DNA of 39,460 nucleotides, from positions 1 to 39,460 of the forward strand of contig CALGNN010000149.1 in NCBI GenBank assembly GCA_937961455.1, given 5' to 3'. This document shows, piece after piece, positions 26,014-34,121 of this stretch (within the stretch, counting starts at the first letter, position 1; each line of letters starts with the position of its first letter). The position numbers and the translations under genes are program-made. The notes below the pieces were generated by a model. That model was not told where the DNA came from. It saw nothing but the letters and a program-made list of their open reading frames with translations, and searched no databases. The DNA comes from an uncultured Saprospiraceae bacterium. Its GTDB lineage: Bacteria; Bacteroidota; Bacteroidia; Chitinophagales; Saprospiraceae.

Positions 26014-27305
26014 TGGATCTATTTACCATTGTTACTATTTTAATTGTACTCTCTGCAGTCTTTGGATATATCAATGTAAAATATTTCAAACTACCTGATA
26101 CCATAGGTCTCATGGTCGGGGCCATTCTATTTACTGTAGTAGTGACACTCATAGGATATTTCGATGATAGACTGCTTAATATGGCGACAGATCTTATCAG
26201 CCAAATAGATTTCAAGAAATTGTTACTAGATGTGATGCTTTCATTTCTATTGTTTGCAGGAGCCATCCATACCAATTTTGATCAGTTGAAAATTCAACGC
26301 TACCCTATCCTGTTATTTGCGACTTTTGGAGTTATCGTATCTACCTTTCTTGTAGGAACCATCACCTATGGATTATTACTTTTAACGGGGTTTGAAGTAC
26401 CTTATATTTATTGTTTACTTTTCGGTTCTTTAATATCACCTACGGACCCAATAGCAGTACTTGGTATCTTAAAGAAAGCTGGAGCACCCAAAAATTTAGA
26501 AACAAAAATTGTTGGAGAGTCATTATTTAATGATGGCGTTGGGGTTGTTGTTTTCCTTACCATTTATAGTATTGCGGGTGGTGCAGGAAATGATCCAAGT
26601 TCACATGGATCTGGTTTTCATTTTGTAGATATTGCTAGATTATTTGGTCAAGAAGTTTTGGGTGGAATTGCACTTGGCTTGTTGTTAGGCTGGATTACAT
26701 TTAGACTTTTGAGGTCAATTGATGATTATGCTGTTGAGGTAATGATCACCCTCGCAATGGTAATGGGCGGTTATGCTTTAGCGCTATACTTGCATCTTTC
26801 AGGACCTCTGATGATCGTGGTTGCAGGATTATTTGTCGGTAACAATACTGTTAGAGATTCTGCTATGTCTGAAATCACGGAACAATATGTTGATAAATTT
26901 TGGGAGATTTTAGATGTAATACTTAATGCTATTTTATTCATTTTAATTGGCTTAGAGATCTTAGTAATCAATCTTGATGGAAAATACATCATGGAAGGCT
27001 TGATCTTGATTCCATTAGTATTACTGTCGAGATATGTAGCACTTTCATTGCCCATTCAATTGTATAAAAAGAAATTGGACTTCGCCCCAAAAACAAATTT
27101 AATCATGACTTGGGGTGGATTGCGTGGGGGAATAAGTATTGCCTTGGCGCTTTCTTTGGAAGACTATATGTACAGAGACTTATTCGTTACCATTACTTAT
27201 GTGATTGTGGTATTTTCTATTTTAGTTCAAGGCTTAACTATAGGAAAATTGGTTCAAAGAATTTTAGGTCCTCCTGAACCAGATGCAGTTGTTGACCATC
27301 ATTGA
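26013..27305 (+). CDS. CPA1-family Na+/H+ antiporter (NhaP-like)
   Basis: Inner-membrane cation/proton antiporter with about twelve transmembrane helices over 430 residues. The core ion-binding motifs are visible: SLISPTDPIAVLGILKKAG, then GESLFNDGVGVVVFL with the conserved ND pair, and the later TWGGLRGGISIALALSL helix typical of CPA1 proteins. Such antiporters export Na+ (or K+) in exchange for protons and support pH and salt homeostasis, fitting a marine or saline habitat. There is no long cytoplasmic regulatory tail. The start codon overlaps the aminotransferase stop by one base, indicating translational coupling. Confidence 0.93.
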   Translation: MDLFTIVTILIVLSAVFGYINVKYFKLPDTIGLMVGAILFTVVVTLIGYFDDRLLNMATDLISQIDFKKLLLDVMLSFLLFAGAIHTNFDQLKIQRYPILLFATFGVIVSTFLVGTITYGLLLLTGFEVPYIYCLLFGSLISPTDPIAVLGILKKAGAPKNLETKIVGESLFNDGVGVVVFLTIYSIAGGAGNDPSSHGSGFHFVDIARLFGQEVLGGIALGLLLGWITFRLLRSIDDYAVEVMITLAMVMGGYALALYLHLSGPLMIVVAGLFVGNNTVRDSAMSEITEQYVDKFWEILDVILNAILFILIGLEILVINLDGKYIMEGLILIPLVLLSRYVALSLPIQLYKKKLDFAPKTNLIMTWGGLRGGISIALALSLEDYMYRDLFVTITYVIVVFSILVQGLTIGKLVQRILGPPEPDAVVDHH

Positions 27306-27382
27306 ATGGTAAAATGATAACTTATACTTCTATTGCTTATTCATTATTGTATCAAAGGTATTTTGCCTTTACTTATGGGCAT

Positions 27383-27412
27383 AAAAAAAGGGCTCTTAAA
27401 AATTAAAAGCCC
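27383..27412 (-). terminator. Intrinsic terminator of the RRM gene
   Basis: On the minus strand GGGCT (27412-27408) and AGCCC (27394-27390), with further A-T pairs inside, form a GC-topped hairpin followed at once by seven T residues (complement of 27389-27383). It sits 24 nt after the RRM stop codon. On the plus strand no good U tract follows the hairpin, so it mainly serves the minus-strand gene. Confidence 0.85.
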
Positions 27413-27436
27413 TATTCTGTTTATTATTTTTCGTTA

Positions 27437-27748
27437 TTAATAACGATCACGTCTTTGGTAGCCGCCGCCACCACCACCGCCTCTACGGTTGTCTCGGTTG
27501 TAATCGTCACGAGGTCTAGCCTCTTTAACTACAATTGTTCTTCCAGAAAGCTCACTATCATTTAAACTGTTAATAGCAGATCTTCCTTCTTCATCATTAG
27601 GCATTTCAACAAATCCATAACCTTTAGATCGGTTAGTGTGTTTGTCCATAATAATTTTTACAGAGTCGACAGTTCCGAATGCTTCGAAAGCGTCTCTTAC
27701 TTCAGCTTCCTGTGTTTGGAAGTCTAGTTTTGCAACAAAAATGTTCAT
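27437..27748 (-). CDS. Single-RRM RNA-binding protein with glycine-rich tail
   Basis: A 103-residue protein with one RNA recognition motif (about 1-78). RNP2 is NIFVAKL at 2-8 and RNP1 is SKGYGFVEM at about 42-50. The C-terminal 20 residues are rich in Arg and Gly, with a run of seven glycines, then YQRRDRY. Small RRM proteins of this kind (the Rbp family) occur in many Bacteroidota, which often lack Hfq, and have been proposed as global RNA-binding regulators; others act in cold adaptation. The gene stands alone, with a -7 box at 27810-27817, a structured leader and its own terminator, which suggests strong, independently regulated expression. Confidence 0.93.
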   Translation of the reverse strand: MNIFVAKLDFQTQEAEVRDAFEAFGTVDSVKIIMDKHTNRSKGYGFVEMPNDEEGRSAINSLNDSELSGRTIVVKEARPRDDYNRDNRRGGGGGGGYQRRDRY

Positions 27749-27771
27749 ATAAATAAAAAATTAAAAATAAA

Positions 27772-27787
27772 ATTGCTTTTCAGCAAT
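27772..27787 (-). promoter_or_regulatory. Leader hairpin with U-rich tail before the RRM gene
   Basis: On the minus strand ATTGCT, a GAAA tetraloop and AGCAAT form a 6-bp hairpin, followed by TTTTATTTTTAATTTTTTATTTAT and then the ATG 24 nt downstream of the hairpin. The form is that of a weak intrinsic terminator inside the leader, so it could act as an attenuator or as a binding site for autoregulation by the RRM protein. Confidence 0.45.
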
Positions 27788-27809
27788 CAAAAAAAATCGA
27801 AATTCAAAA

Positions 27810-27817
27810 CAAATTTA
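27810..27817 (-). promoter_or_regulatory. Candidate -7 box of the RRM gene
   Basis: Minus-strand TAAATTTG is an exact TAnnTTTG match about 62 nt before the ATG. It places the leader hairpin (27787-27772) inside the transcript. A well-spaced -33 TTG was not found. Confidence 0.45.
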
Positions 27818-27947
27818 GGTCGAATACCTTATTTAAATTATGAATTTCATACAACATAAAGCTAAGTCAAATATTTGACAATCAAAACTTTCTGTTATAA
27901 TTGGTAAACTGCGTTAAGGTGGTCAAAGTTCCATAAATGAAAGATTA

Positions 27948-28988
27948 TTAAGAATAATTCTTTAGTTCTTGATAAAGCATTTCACTTATATGATTCTTAT
28001 CATACTTATTGATAACATTTTCATAAATATTATTAGCTAATTTATTCCTTAGTTGCGCATCACTTTTTAATTGCAAAATTGAATCGGCGATTTCTTTTGC
28101 CGAATTATTGATTAACAGCATGTCATGCCCATGTTGAAAAAATTCTTTCATTGCTTGATTGTCTTTGCTAATAATTGCTTTTTTGCACGCAGCATAATGA
28201 AAGATTTTGTTGGGCACAACGACATCTGTTTTTTGAGAATCTCCAAAGACACCTAAGCAAATATCAAATGAATTAATTTCTTTATTTAATGTAGCATAAG
28301 GTACCTTGCCTATAAAGGTCATATTGCTCAATTGTAACTTTGAGACTAAAGCTTGAACTTTTTGAAAATCAAATCCTCCGCCTACGATCTTAAATGTAAT
28401 ATTTAGATCTTGCTCTAGAATTTTAGCTGCATTTACAATTTTATCAACTGCTTGCAATGGATTGAAATTTCCGTAAAATCCAACGCAAAATTTACTTTCT
28501 ACTTTCTTTTCGATTGGAAAAAACACTTCTGAGTCCACTCCTATCGGCACAAGGATGACCTTTTCCTTAGCTATCTTAAATGTTTTACAATAATAATTTT
28601 TGTGTGCCTCTGTATCTGCGATTAAAATATCAGACTTTTTGAAAGGGATCTTATCTAAATAGAATTTTAACGGAGCTTTCCAGGATTGACCATAATCTTT
28701 TTTAGTAAGGTATTTCGAAATAAGAGGATCAAATATAACTGGAGTTTCACTTAGCCTTTTTATGAAAGAAACATCTCTATGTCGAAAGGCAGGAATGAAT
28801 ATAAAATCAGCTGCTGCTGCTTTTTGTTGAAACCGTTTTCTATCAAAACTACTTCTAGAATTTATTGGATAATAATCTAATTGCAATTTTGGATGTTGTT
28901 CTATTCCATTAAAAAGAATTTGGGTTCTGTTATAGCTAAAATCGCTTTTACCTGATGCTAGAATTCTAATCGGATGTGCCTTATTCAT
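27948..28988 (-). CDS. Family GT4-like glycosyltransferase
   Basis: A 346-residue GT-B-fold glycosyltransferase. The N-terminal half is degenerate (RILASGKSDFSYNRTQILFNG). The C-terminal nucleotide-sugar domain has the usual elements: VPIGVDSEVFFP, VGFYGNFNPLQAVDKIVNAA, and a KIFHYAACKKAIIS segment at the position of the EX7E-type site. The donor and acceptor are unknown, probably a cell-surface glycan or glycolipid. I choose the ATG at 28988, which overlaps the DJ-1 stop by 8 nt; a TTG at 29000 would add four residues. It is last in a minus-strand set after the amidohydrolase and the DJ-1 gene. Confidence 0.82.
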   Translation of the reverse strand: MNKAHPIRILASGKSDFSYNRTQILFNGIEQHPKLQLDYYPINSRSSFDRKRFQQKAAAADFIFIPAFRHRDVSFIKRLSETPVIFDPLISKYLTKKDYGQSWKAPLKFYLDKIPFKKSDILIADTEAHKNYYCKTFKIAKEKVILVPIGVDSEVFFPIEKKVESKFCVGFYGNFNPLQAVDKIVNAAKILEQDLNITFKIVGGGFDFQKVQALVSKLQLSNMTFIGKVPYATLNKEINSFDICLGVFGDSQKTDVVVPNKIFHYAACKKAIISKDNQAMKEFFQHGHDMLLINNSAKEIADSILQLKSDAQLRNKLANNIYENVINKYDKNHISEMLYQELKNYS

Positions 28989-29532
28989 GTAAACACTCAA
29001 ATACCATTCTATAAAAATCTGGATGAGATTGCCAAGTTTGCCCTGTTACGATCCTGCCATCTCTGACAGCTTGATCTTTACCTATAAAAGTTCCTCCACA
29101 AGCTTCAACCTCAAACTTAACATGCTCATAGCAGGTGATATTTTTATCTCGTACTAAACCTGCAGTCACTAAGATTTGGATTCCATGACAAATGGCAAAA
29201 ATGTATTTTTCGTCATTATTGAATTGTTGTACGATTGAGATCACTCGCTGGTCATTTCTTAAAAATTCAGGTGCTCTGCCACCAATCAACAAGACTGCAT
29301 CAAAAACCGAAGTATCGACCTCATCAAAGCTTAAATCTGAATCCACATAATAGCCTTTCCTTTCTACATAGGTATCCCAACCAGGTTCAAAATCATGGAT
29401 CACTAAATTCATCATTTTTTTAGAAGGTGCAGCTATCTGCACGCCATAAGCTGCTTCTTGAAATCTATGTTTAGCATAGAGTGTTTCGTAAGATTCTCCT
29501 CCATCACCTGTTATTATGAGAATATTTTTCAT
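28981..29532 (-). CDS. DJ-1/PfpI-family protein
   Basis: A 183-residue cytoplasmic alpha/beta protein of the DJ-1/PfpI superfamily with the nucleophile-elbow motif FAICHGIQIL (Cys115-His116) and a conserved Glu14 in DGGESYETL near the active site. Members act as cysteine peptidases, glyoxalases/deglycases or chaperones, and sequence alone does not decide. The longer loop FEPGWDTYVERKGYYVDSDLS is typical of the PfpI branch rather than human-type DJ-1. It starts directly after the amidohydrolase stop codon (no gap) and overlaps the glycosyltransferase, so all three are probably made from one transcript. Confidence 0.87.
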   Translation of the reverse strand: MKNILIITGDGGESYETLYAKHRFQEAAYGVQIAAPSKKMMNLVIHDFEPGWDTYVERKGYYVDSDLSFDEVDTSVFDAVLLIGGRAPEFLRNDQRVISIVQQFNNDEKYIFAICHGIQILVTAGLVRDKNITCYEHVKFEVEACGGTFIGKDQAVRDGRIVTGQTWQSHPDFYRMVFECLHE

Positions 29533-31116
29533 CTATTTTTCTTTTCTAATTGTTGGATATGAAACACCTAATTGTTCTAGATAATTGTCGTATTTATTTT
29601 CATCATAATAGTATTGCTCTAAGGCCGGTCTAAATTCATCCATGATCTCCTTATTCAAATAAATGGCTGGTTCATCATCTTTAGTCACCATTGGTATGTA
29701 TGCTTCTTTCATACCTTGTTCTTCCTTAAAATAAGTCCAAGCATCTTCCACTAGTTGTGGATTCATTATAAAATCAATCAAGGTCATGGCTTCTACTTTA
29801 GCGCCTGCTATTACTCCTTTATGTGCTATAGGTGTGGCCATGGCAATGGCATTCGACCAATGATGTCCTTGAAGCCCAGGAATGTTAGATGGGAAACGCA
29901 AAGTGACCGTCGGTAATTTCCAAGAGATGTCTCCTATATCATCACTTCCTCCACTAATAAAACTCATTAATGGCGCTTTTAAAGTATCCAATTCAAGAGC
30001 AAGCCCATCGAACTTATCTGGTGATCCTACTTCTTGTTGAACAGCTCTTGCCAATACTTGATCATCTTCAGACCATTCAGGAAGTCCAACTTGTTTTATA
30101 TTTTCGTACATACGCTCAGCAATCACCTGATTAAAATGCCTTGGCCAAGCCGAGCCTATAATTTTTCTTGAAACAGTAGTATTGGTCATCATAGCGGCAC
30201 CGTCTGCTATCCTGTTGGCTTTTTCATACATTTCCATGATTCGAGGATAAGTCACATGCCTCAAATAATACCAAATGCTTGCTTCAGAAGGCACTACATT
30301 CGGTTGATCTCCACCATTTGTAATCACTGAATGCGATCGTTGCAATGGATCTAAATGCTCTCTTTGGTATTGCCATCCAATATTCATCAGTTCTACAGCA
30401 TCAGCAGCAGATCTTCCTCTCCAAGGAGCCCCTGCCCCATGAGCGGCTTCACCTTCAAATGTATATTCAACAGATATCAAACCTGTTCCTCTTGCTTGAC
30501 CATAAGATGTTGTCAAATTGCTGGAAACATGTGTAAAGATGGCCATATCCACATTATCAAAGTATCCATCTCTTGTATAAAAAGCTTTAGTACCAACTAA
30601 TTCTTCTGCTACACCTGGCCAAACTATCAGCGTTCCAGAAAGGCCTTCACGTTCCATGATTTTTTTAACTTCTAAGACTGCAATAATATTTAAAGGGCTT
30701 CCTGAGTTATGACCTTCACCGTGTCCTGGAGCACCTTCGACTATGGCTTTATGATAAGCAACACCAGGATACTGTGATGCTTTCGGTATACAATCTAAAT
30801 CCGATCCTATAGCTATTACTGGTTTACCTGAGCCCCATTTTGCCCACCAAGCAGTGGGTATACCTGAGATGCCGTGTTCTATTTCAAAGCCATTATTTGC
30901 TAAAATGTCGGTCAAGTATTTAGAGGTTTCTATTTCTTGAAATCCCAACTCAGCAAAACTGAATACCTTATCAACCATTACCTGAGCTTCTTTAGATTTT
31001 CCATCTATATTCCTAATTAATTCTGCTTTTATTCGATCAATTTTATTTTGATCAATGGCTTGTGAACTAAGTAAAAGAGGCAAAAGAAAGAGCGAAAAGA
31101 AATAGCGTGTTTTCAT
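29533..31116 (-). CDS. Exported M20-family amidohydrolase (AbgB-like)
   Basis: A 527-residue amidohydrolase with a signal peptide (MKTRYFFSLFLLPLLLSSQA). It follows the aminobenzoyl-glutamate hydrolase AbgB plan: VFSFAELGFQEIETSKYL near the N-terminus, AIGSDLDCIPKA in place of the usual metal-binding HxD block, APGHGEGHNSG with further ligand histidines, VWPGVAEELVGTKAFY with the catalytic Glu pair, and the long dimerisation domain in the middle. Substrates may be p-aminobenzoyl-glutamate or other N-acyl amino acids; its export to the periplasm points to nutrient scavenging rather than folate recycling. The DJ-1 start codon lies directly after its stop. Confidence 0.9.
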   Translation of the reverse strand: MKTRYFFSLFLLPLLLSSQAIDQNKIDRIKAELIRNIDGKSKEAQVMVDKVFSFAELGFQEIETSKYLTDILANNGFEIEHGISGIPTAWWAKWGSGKPVIAIGSDLDCIPKASQYPGVAYHKAIVEGAPGHGEGHNSGSPLNIIAVLEVKKIMEREGLSGTLIVWPGVAEELVGTKAFYTRDGYFDNVDMAIFTHVSSNLTTSYGQARGTGLISVEYTFEGEAAHGAGAPWRGRSAADAVELMNIGWQYQREHLDPLQRSHSVITNGGDQPNVVPSEASIWYYLRHVTYPRIMEMYEKANRIADGAAMMTNTTVSRKIIGSAWPRHFNQVIAERMYENIKQVGLPEWSEDDQVLARAVQQEVGSPDKFDGLALELDTLKAPLMSFISGGSDDIGDISWKLPTVTLRFPSNIPGLQGHHWSNAIAMATPIAHKGVIAGAKVEAMTLIDFIMNPQLVEDAWTYFKEEQGMKEAYIPMVTKDDEPAIYLNKEIMDEFRPALEQYYYDENKYDNYLEQLGVSYPTIRKEK

Positions 31117-31182
31117 AGAATATGTTTTATGGAAGTTACAAAAAGCTTGGGATGGATAAAAATTCGCAAAACGATATAAGTA

Positions 31183-32388
31183 CTAATACTTTATAGATTG
31201 TAAATCTCTATACTTCTTTAGCAATTCGATAGAATGACGCTTCCTTGTTTGTAAAAAATTAGAAGAAAGCAAAATTATATCCTCATTTGGATAGTAATGG
31301 TCTCGTAAAAAGTGCAGGCATTTCATGAGCATAAAGCCATTAAAATACTGCCAAAATCTTTTTCTAAATGATTCAAAGTTGCTGGTGTTATTTTTAATTT
31401 CATTAATCTTTAGATAAAAGTCAGTATCATGAATCCAGTGCATCAGTGCCTCTGATAATTTTAGCTTCTCGCCCTTATATAGGGAATTAAGATTTTCAAA
31501 CAAGAATTGTAGATCCATGAATGATTGTAAATTATAGCTCATCAATTTTTGTTCAAACAAAATATTGCCAACAGCCTTTCCAGTCCCAAAAGGCACTCTA
31601 TCGGATCTCCTCGGTGAAGGGTAAACACAGGCATCATGGATTTCAAAAAGGACATTTTTTGAAATAAATTTATGAAGGAAATAAAAGTCTTCTCCAGCTT
31701 TTCTTTTATTCATTCCTCCTTCCTTTATGTATGCATGGGCTCGCACTACCATGGCAGAGCCAATCGTATGATAAGCATGCGGAATTCCGATGGATCTTTG
31801 TGCTTGAATAAAATATCGTAAATGCAATTCATATAGCGCTATGGCTTCATATACCTCATGACTATAATCAGTACCTTTTAATGGATGCTCAAAAAAAATG
31901 GATGCAGCTGATTTATTTGCTTGTTTATTAAATGCTTCCAAAACTGATTTAAAGTAATTTAAGCTAACTGTGCTATCGGCATCGAGGCAGAATATTAAAT
32001 TTTCATACTTAGCTTTTTGTACTAATTGATGAGCAGCAAGGTCCATCCCTAATTTACGTGCAATGCCTACGCCAGATTTTTTTTCGTCCTCAAATTCAAT
32101 AAATAATTCTTGAATCAAAATATTGGGATGAAGCTCCTTAAAAACTTTAATGTGCGCATTACATTTTTTTGAAATTGACTTGACTTCCAAAGAATCTGTG
32201 AGTCTATGATTTAAAACAATAAGAATCCCAATATTGAAGTCTGCCGCAAAAGCATTTTTTAAACTTTCCAAAGTTTTGTTGATCTCAAATTCTTTATAAG
32301 CAGGAATAACTACGTAAGAATCACAATCAAGCATCTCTTCATTCAGCTCAAATTGTATGGGATTTCTTTCAAAATAATTAGACTTCAA
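31183..32388 (-). CDS. GT-A-fold glycosyltransferase (family 2-like)
   Basis: A 401-residue protein whose N-terminal 270 residues form a GT-A domain: SYVVIPAYKEFEINKTLESL (the family 2 opening), FCLDADST with the DxD metal site (Asp136, Asp138), and KAGEDFYFLHKF in the position of the catalytic ED motif. The C-terminal 120 residues are helical and unfamiliar. No transmembrane segment is evident, so it is probably cytosolic and its product is unknown. The start is a TTG at 32388; the first ATG (32334) would remove 18 residues but keep the GT domain, so the start is uncertain. The 66-nt gap to the amidohydrolase gene could allow a common transcript. Confidence 0.8.
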   Translation of the reverse strand: MKSNYFERNPIQFELNEEMLDCDSYVVIPAYKEFEINKTLESLKNAFAADFNIGILIVLNHRLTDSLEVKSISKKCNAHIKVFKELHPNILIQELFIEFEDEKKSGVGIARKLGMDLAAHQLVQKAKYENLIFCLDADSTVSLNYFKSVLEAFNKQANKSAASIFFEHPLKGTDYSHEVYEAIALYELHLRYFIQAQRSIGIPHAYHTIGSAMVVRAHAYIKEGGMNKRKAGEDFYFLHKFISKNVLFEIHDACVYPSPRRSDRVPFGTGKAVGNILFEQKLMSYNLQSFMDLQFLFENLNSLYKGEKLKLSEALMHWIHDTDFYLKINEIKNNTSNFESFRKRFWQYFNGFMLMKCLHFLRDHYYPNEDIILLSSNFLQTRKRHSIELLKKYRDLQSIKY

Positions 32389-32729
32389 TTTTTATTTATT
32401 GCTTTTGGTACAAAGGCTTAAAGCTAACAAATGTTATAAGGTTTCGACTTTTTGATTGACTTAATTTTACTAATGATAATGTGTTAGTTATATAAAGTGG
32501 ATTTAGCTAAGCCACTTCAAAACTGACCCCAAATTGAGACTCTATGTCTCGTGGCCACTTGACATGATTCAAGATTTGATTAAAACCATTTTCTAATCAA
32601 AAATTAAGAATCATGCTTGACTTATTAATTATTCTTATCGAAAGTATTATCGATGACGAAATTGATCCAGTATAGTAGTTACTTGATCGCGATAACTAAA
32701 TGAAATTAAGAATCGCAGGTGGGGTGAAT
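32389..32729. other. 341-nt gene-poor stretch with several inverted repeats and a plus-strand terminator
   Basis: No ORF of normal size is present. Reading left to right it holds AT-rich sequence; GAGAC-TCTAT-GTCTC (32536-32550), a perfect 5-bp dyad; the palindrome GTGGCCAC (32551-32558); TTTGATTA ... TAATCAAA (32575-32601), an 8-bp dyad with an 11-nt loop; a 20-codon ORF (32613-32675); TAGTTA ... TAACTA just after it; and a strong terminator that begins at 32717. Together these point to a short plus-strand transcript. I found no exact TAnnTTTG box for it. Confidence 0.6.
32613..32675 (+). CDS. Possible small ORF of 20 codons
   Basis: ATG at 32613 opens a 20-residue frame (MLDLLIILIESIIDDEIDPV) closed by two successive TAG codons (32673-32678). 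The N-terminal half is hydrophobic and the C-terminal half acidic, as in small membrane-associated or toxic peptides. It lies between a hairpin and a strong terminator on the same strand, 42 nt before that hairpin. Its shortness means it may be chance; the transcript could equally be a non-coding RNA. Confidence 0.25.
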   Translation: MLDLLIILIESIIDDEIDPV

Positions 32730-32749
32730 TCATCCCACCTTTTTATTTT
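32717..32749 (+). terminator. Strong plus-strand intrinsic terminator
   Basis: AGGTGGGGTG (32717-32726), loop AATT and CATCCCACCT (32731-32740) form a 10-bp stem with one G-T pair, directly followed by TTTTATTTT. On the minus strand the hairpin is not followed by T residues. It therefore ends a plus-strand transcript, yet the only annotated gene here is on the minus strand and its stop codon (32730-32732) lies inside the hairpin. Confidence 0.85.
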
Positions 32750-34121
32750 CTGGAAGCTCTTTGCTAAACCATAGTCCTCCTGCCAAAGGTTTATATTCAT
32801 TTATATCAATCACGATATTTTTGTATTTGGCTTTGTTCATTTTCTTAACCAATGAAAATGCATTTAACACTCCTTTAAACAATTTCTTACTAATTTTTGC
32901 TTTATTCCTCTTAAGGCTCCTTTCATAATTATTAATTCTAGAAAGAAAGACCTCTTCATCTGTTGCAGCATCATTATACATGATAAAAATTTCATACAAC
33001 AGTATGGTAATTTTTAAATCATACCTGCGCGAACTGATCTTTTGCAAATTTTGTAAAACCTGATCATATTTATCATGATAAAAATGATTCAGTGAATCTG
33101 CATAAGTGAACATATCTTGTTTTTGCTTTTCCCCTAGAAAGTTCGTGGAATTTTTGATAAACTTATCTGTTTCTTCAAAGCTCATATATTTTAAGTGAAT
33201 ACTTAGAAGGCGGTGAAAAGTGGCATTGCTCAATTTCCCTTCATTGAGAAAGATCTTTTTTTGCATTCCAAATTCAATAAGCTTTGTTGCAATTTCTTTA
33301 TAAACTTCTTCTTCGCCAAACCAATTTTTTTGTGAGTAATTAAAAACGTAATAAAAGATAATAGTCTGGAGTAATGATGTGTCATCAAAATTATCATCTA
33401 GCAAATTTTGATAAATAAAATTGAAGGCTTCTTTGTCTTTTGCATGTATAAAAAGATAGAGTTTTTGAAGAATGAGTTGGTTATGGGTTTTACCTGAATG
33501 TGCTTGCAGCTTTTTCAATTCGTCAATAACATCTTTAAAATCAAAATGAGAAATCATTGAAGAATTATTCATCTCAATTTCATAAAACAAGGACATATCC
33601 TTTGCGTATAGCATTAGGGCATTTGATGCATTAAGTAATAATGCAGTATTAGATTTTCGCTTAATCGGGTTATTACTAAAATATTGTTCGAAATATAATT
33701 TGAACCTGTAGTACTCTTTTTCTAAATGAAAGTCATCAGATGAGGCAAAACTTCGCTCTAATTTTTTCATACTTAAATCGGCCAATTTAAACAAAGATCT
33801 ATCATTGTAGATTTTCACCAATGTGAGCTCTCGCTCAATTAATCTATTTTCATAATACTTATGCACCAACCATTTTTCACAAATCACAAACAGCCTTGAC
33901 TGGATATTTAAAAAGGCTTTGTGCTTCATCTCTGGAAAAAGTTGAACTTTAATATCTTCTACATGATCCCAATTAGAGATTTTAGATCGCTCTTTCGATA
34001 AAAACTTAAAAAGCTTAAAGGTATCAGTCAGCTTTTTGGTTTGCATCAAAATGAATTTCTCTAATTCCAGCCATTCTTCTGATTTAAGACTAACAAGTAC
34101 CTGTAGTAATTTTGACCTCAT
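32730..34121 (-). CDS. Lysine-rich all-helical protein of unknown function (463 aa)
   Basis: A soluble protein of 463 residues with no signal peptide or transmembrane segment. It appears wholly alpha-helical, with repeated Leu/Phe/Tyr/Lys heptad-like stretches. The first about 90 residues (LLQVLVSLKSEEWLELEKFIL ... KVQLFPEMKHKAFLNIQSRL) resemble, as far as I recall, the N-terminus of a multi-copy hypothetical family in Saprospiria that begins 'LSxxEWxxFxxFxxSPYFN'. The later part could form TPR-like helical pairs, but no repeat consensus is clear. It is divergent from the solo LuxR-type gene with a 296-nt gap. Its stop codon lies within the terminator of a plus-strand transcript. Confidence 0.7.
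   Translation of the reverse strand: MRSKLLQVLVSLKSEEWLELEKFILMQTKKLTDTFKLFKFLSKERSKISNWDHVEDIKVQLFPEMKHKAFLNIQSRLFVICEKWLVHKYYENRLIERELTLVKIYNDRSLFKLADLSMKKLERSFASSDDFHLEKEYYRFKLYFEQYFSNNPIKRKSNTALLLNASNALMLYAKDMSLFYEIEMNNSSMISHFDFKDVIDELKKLQAHSGKTHNQLILQKLYLFIHAKDKEAFNFIYQNLLDDNFDDTSLLQTIIFYYVFNYSQKNWFGEEEVYKEIATKLIEFGMQKKIFLNEGKLSNATFHRLLSIHLKYMSFEETDKFIKNSTNFLGEKQKQDMFTYADSLNHFYHDKYDQVLQNLQKISSRRYDLKITILLYEIFIMYNDAATDEEVFLSRINNYERSLKRNKAKISKKLFKGVLNAFSLVKKMNKAKYKNIVIDINEYKPLAGGLWFSKELPENKKVG

Noticed and set aside
32515-32558. CCACTTCAAAACTGACCCC followed by GTGGCCACTT resembles, from memory, the ends of IS21-type elements in Bacteroidota.
   Set aside because: There is no transposase, no second end and no target duplication nearby, and the likeness rests on memory only.
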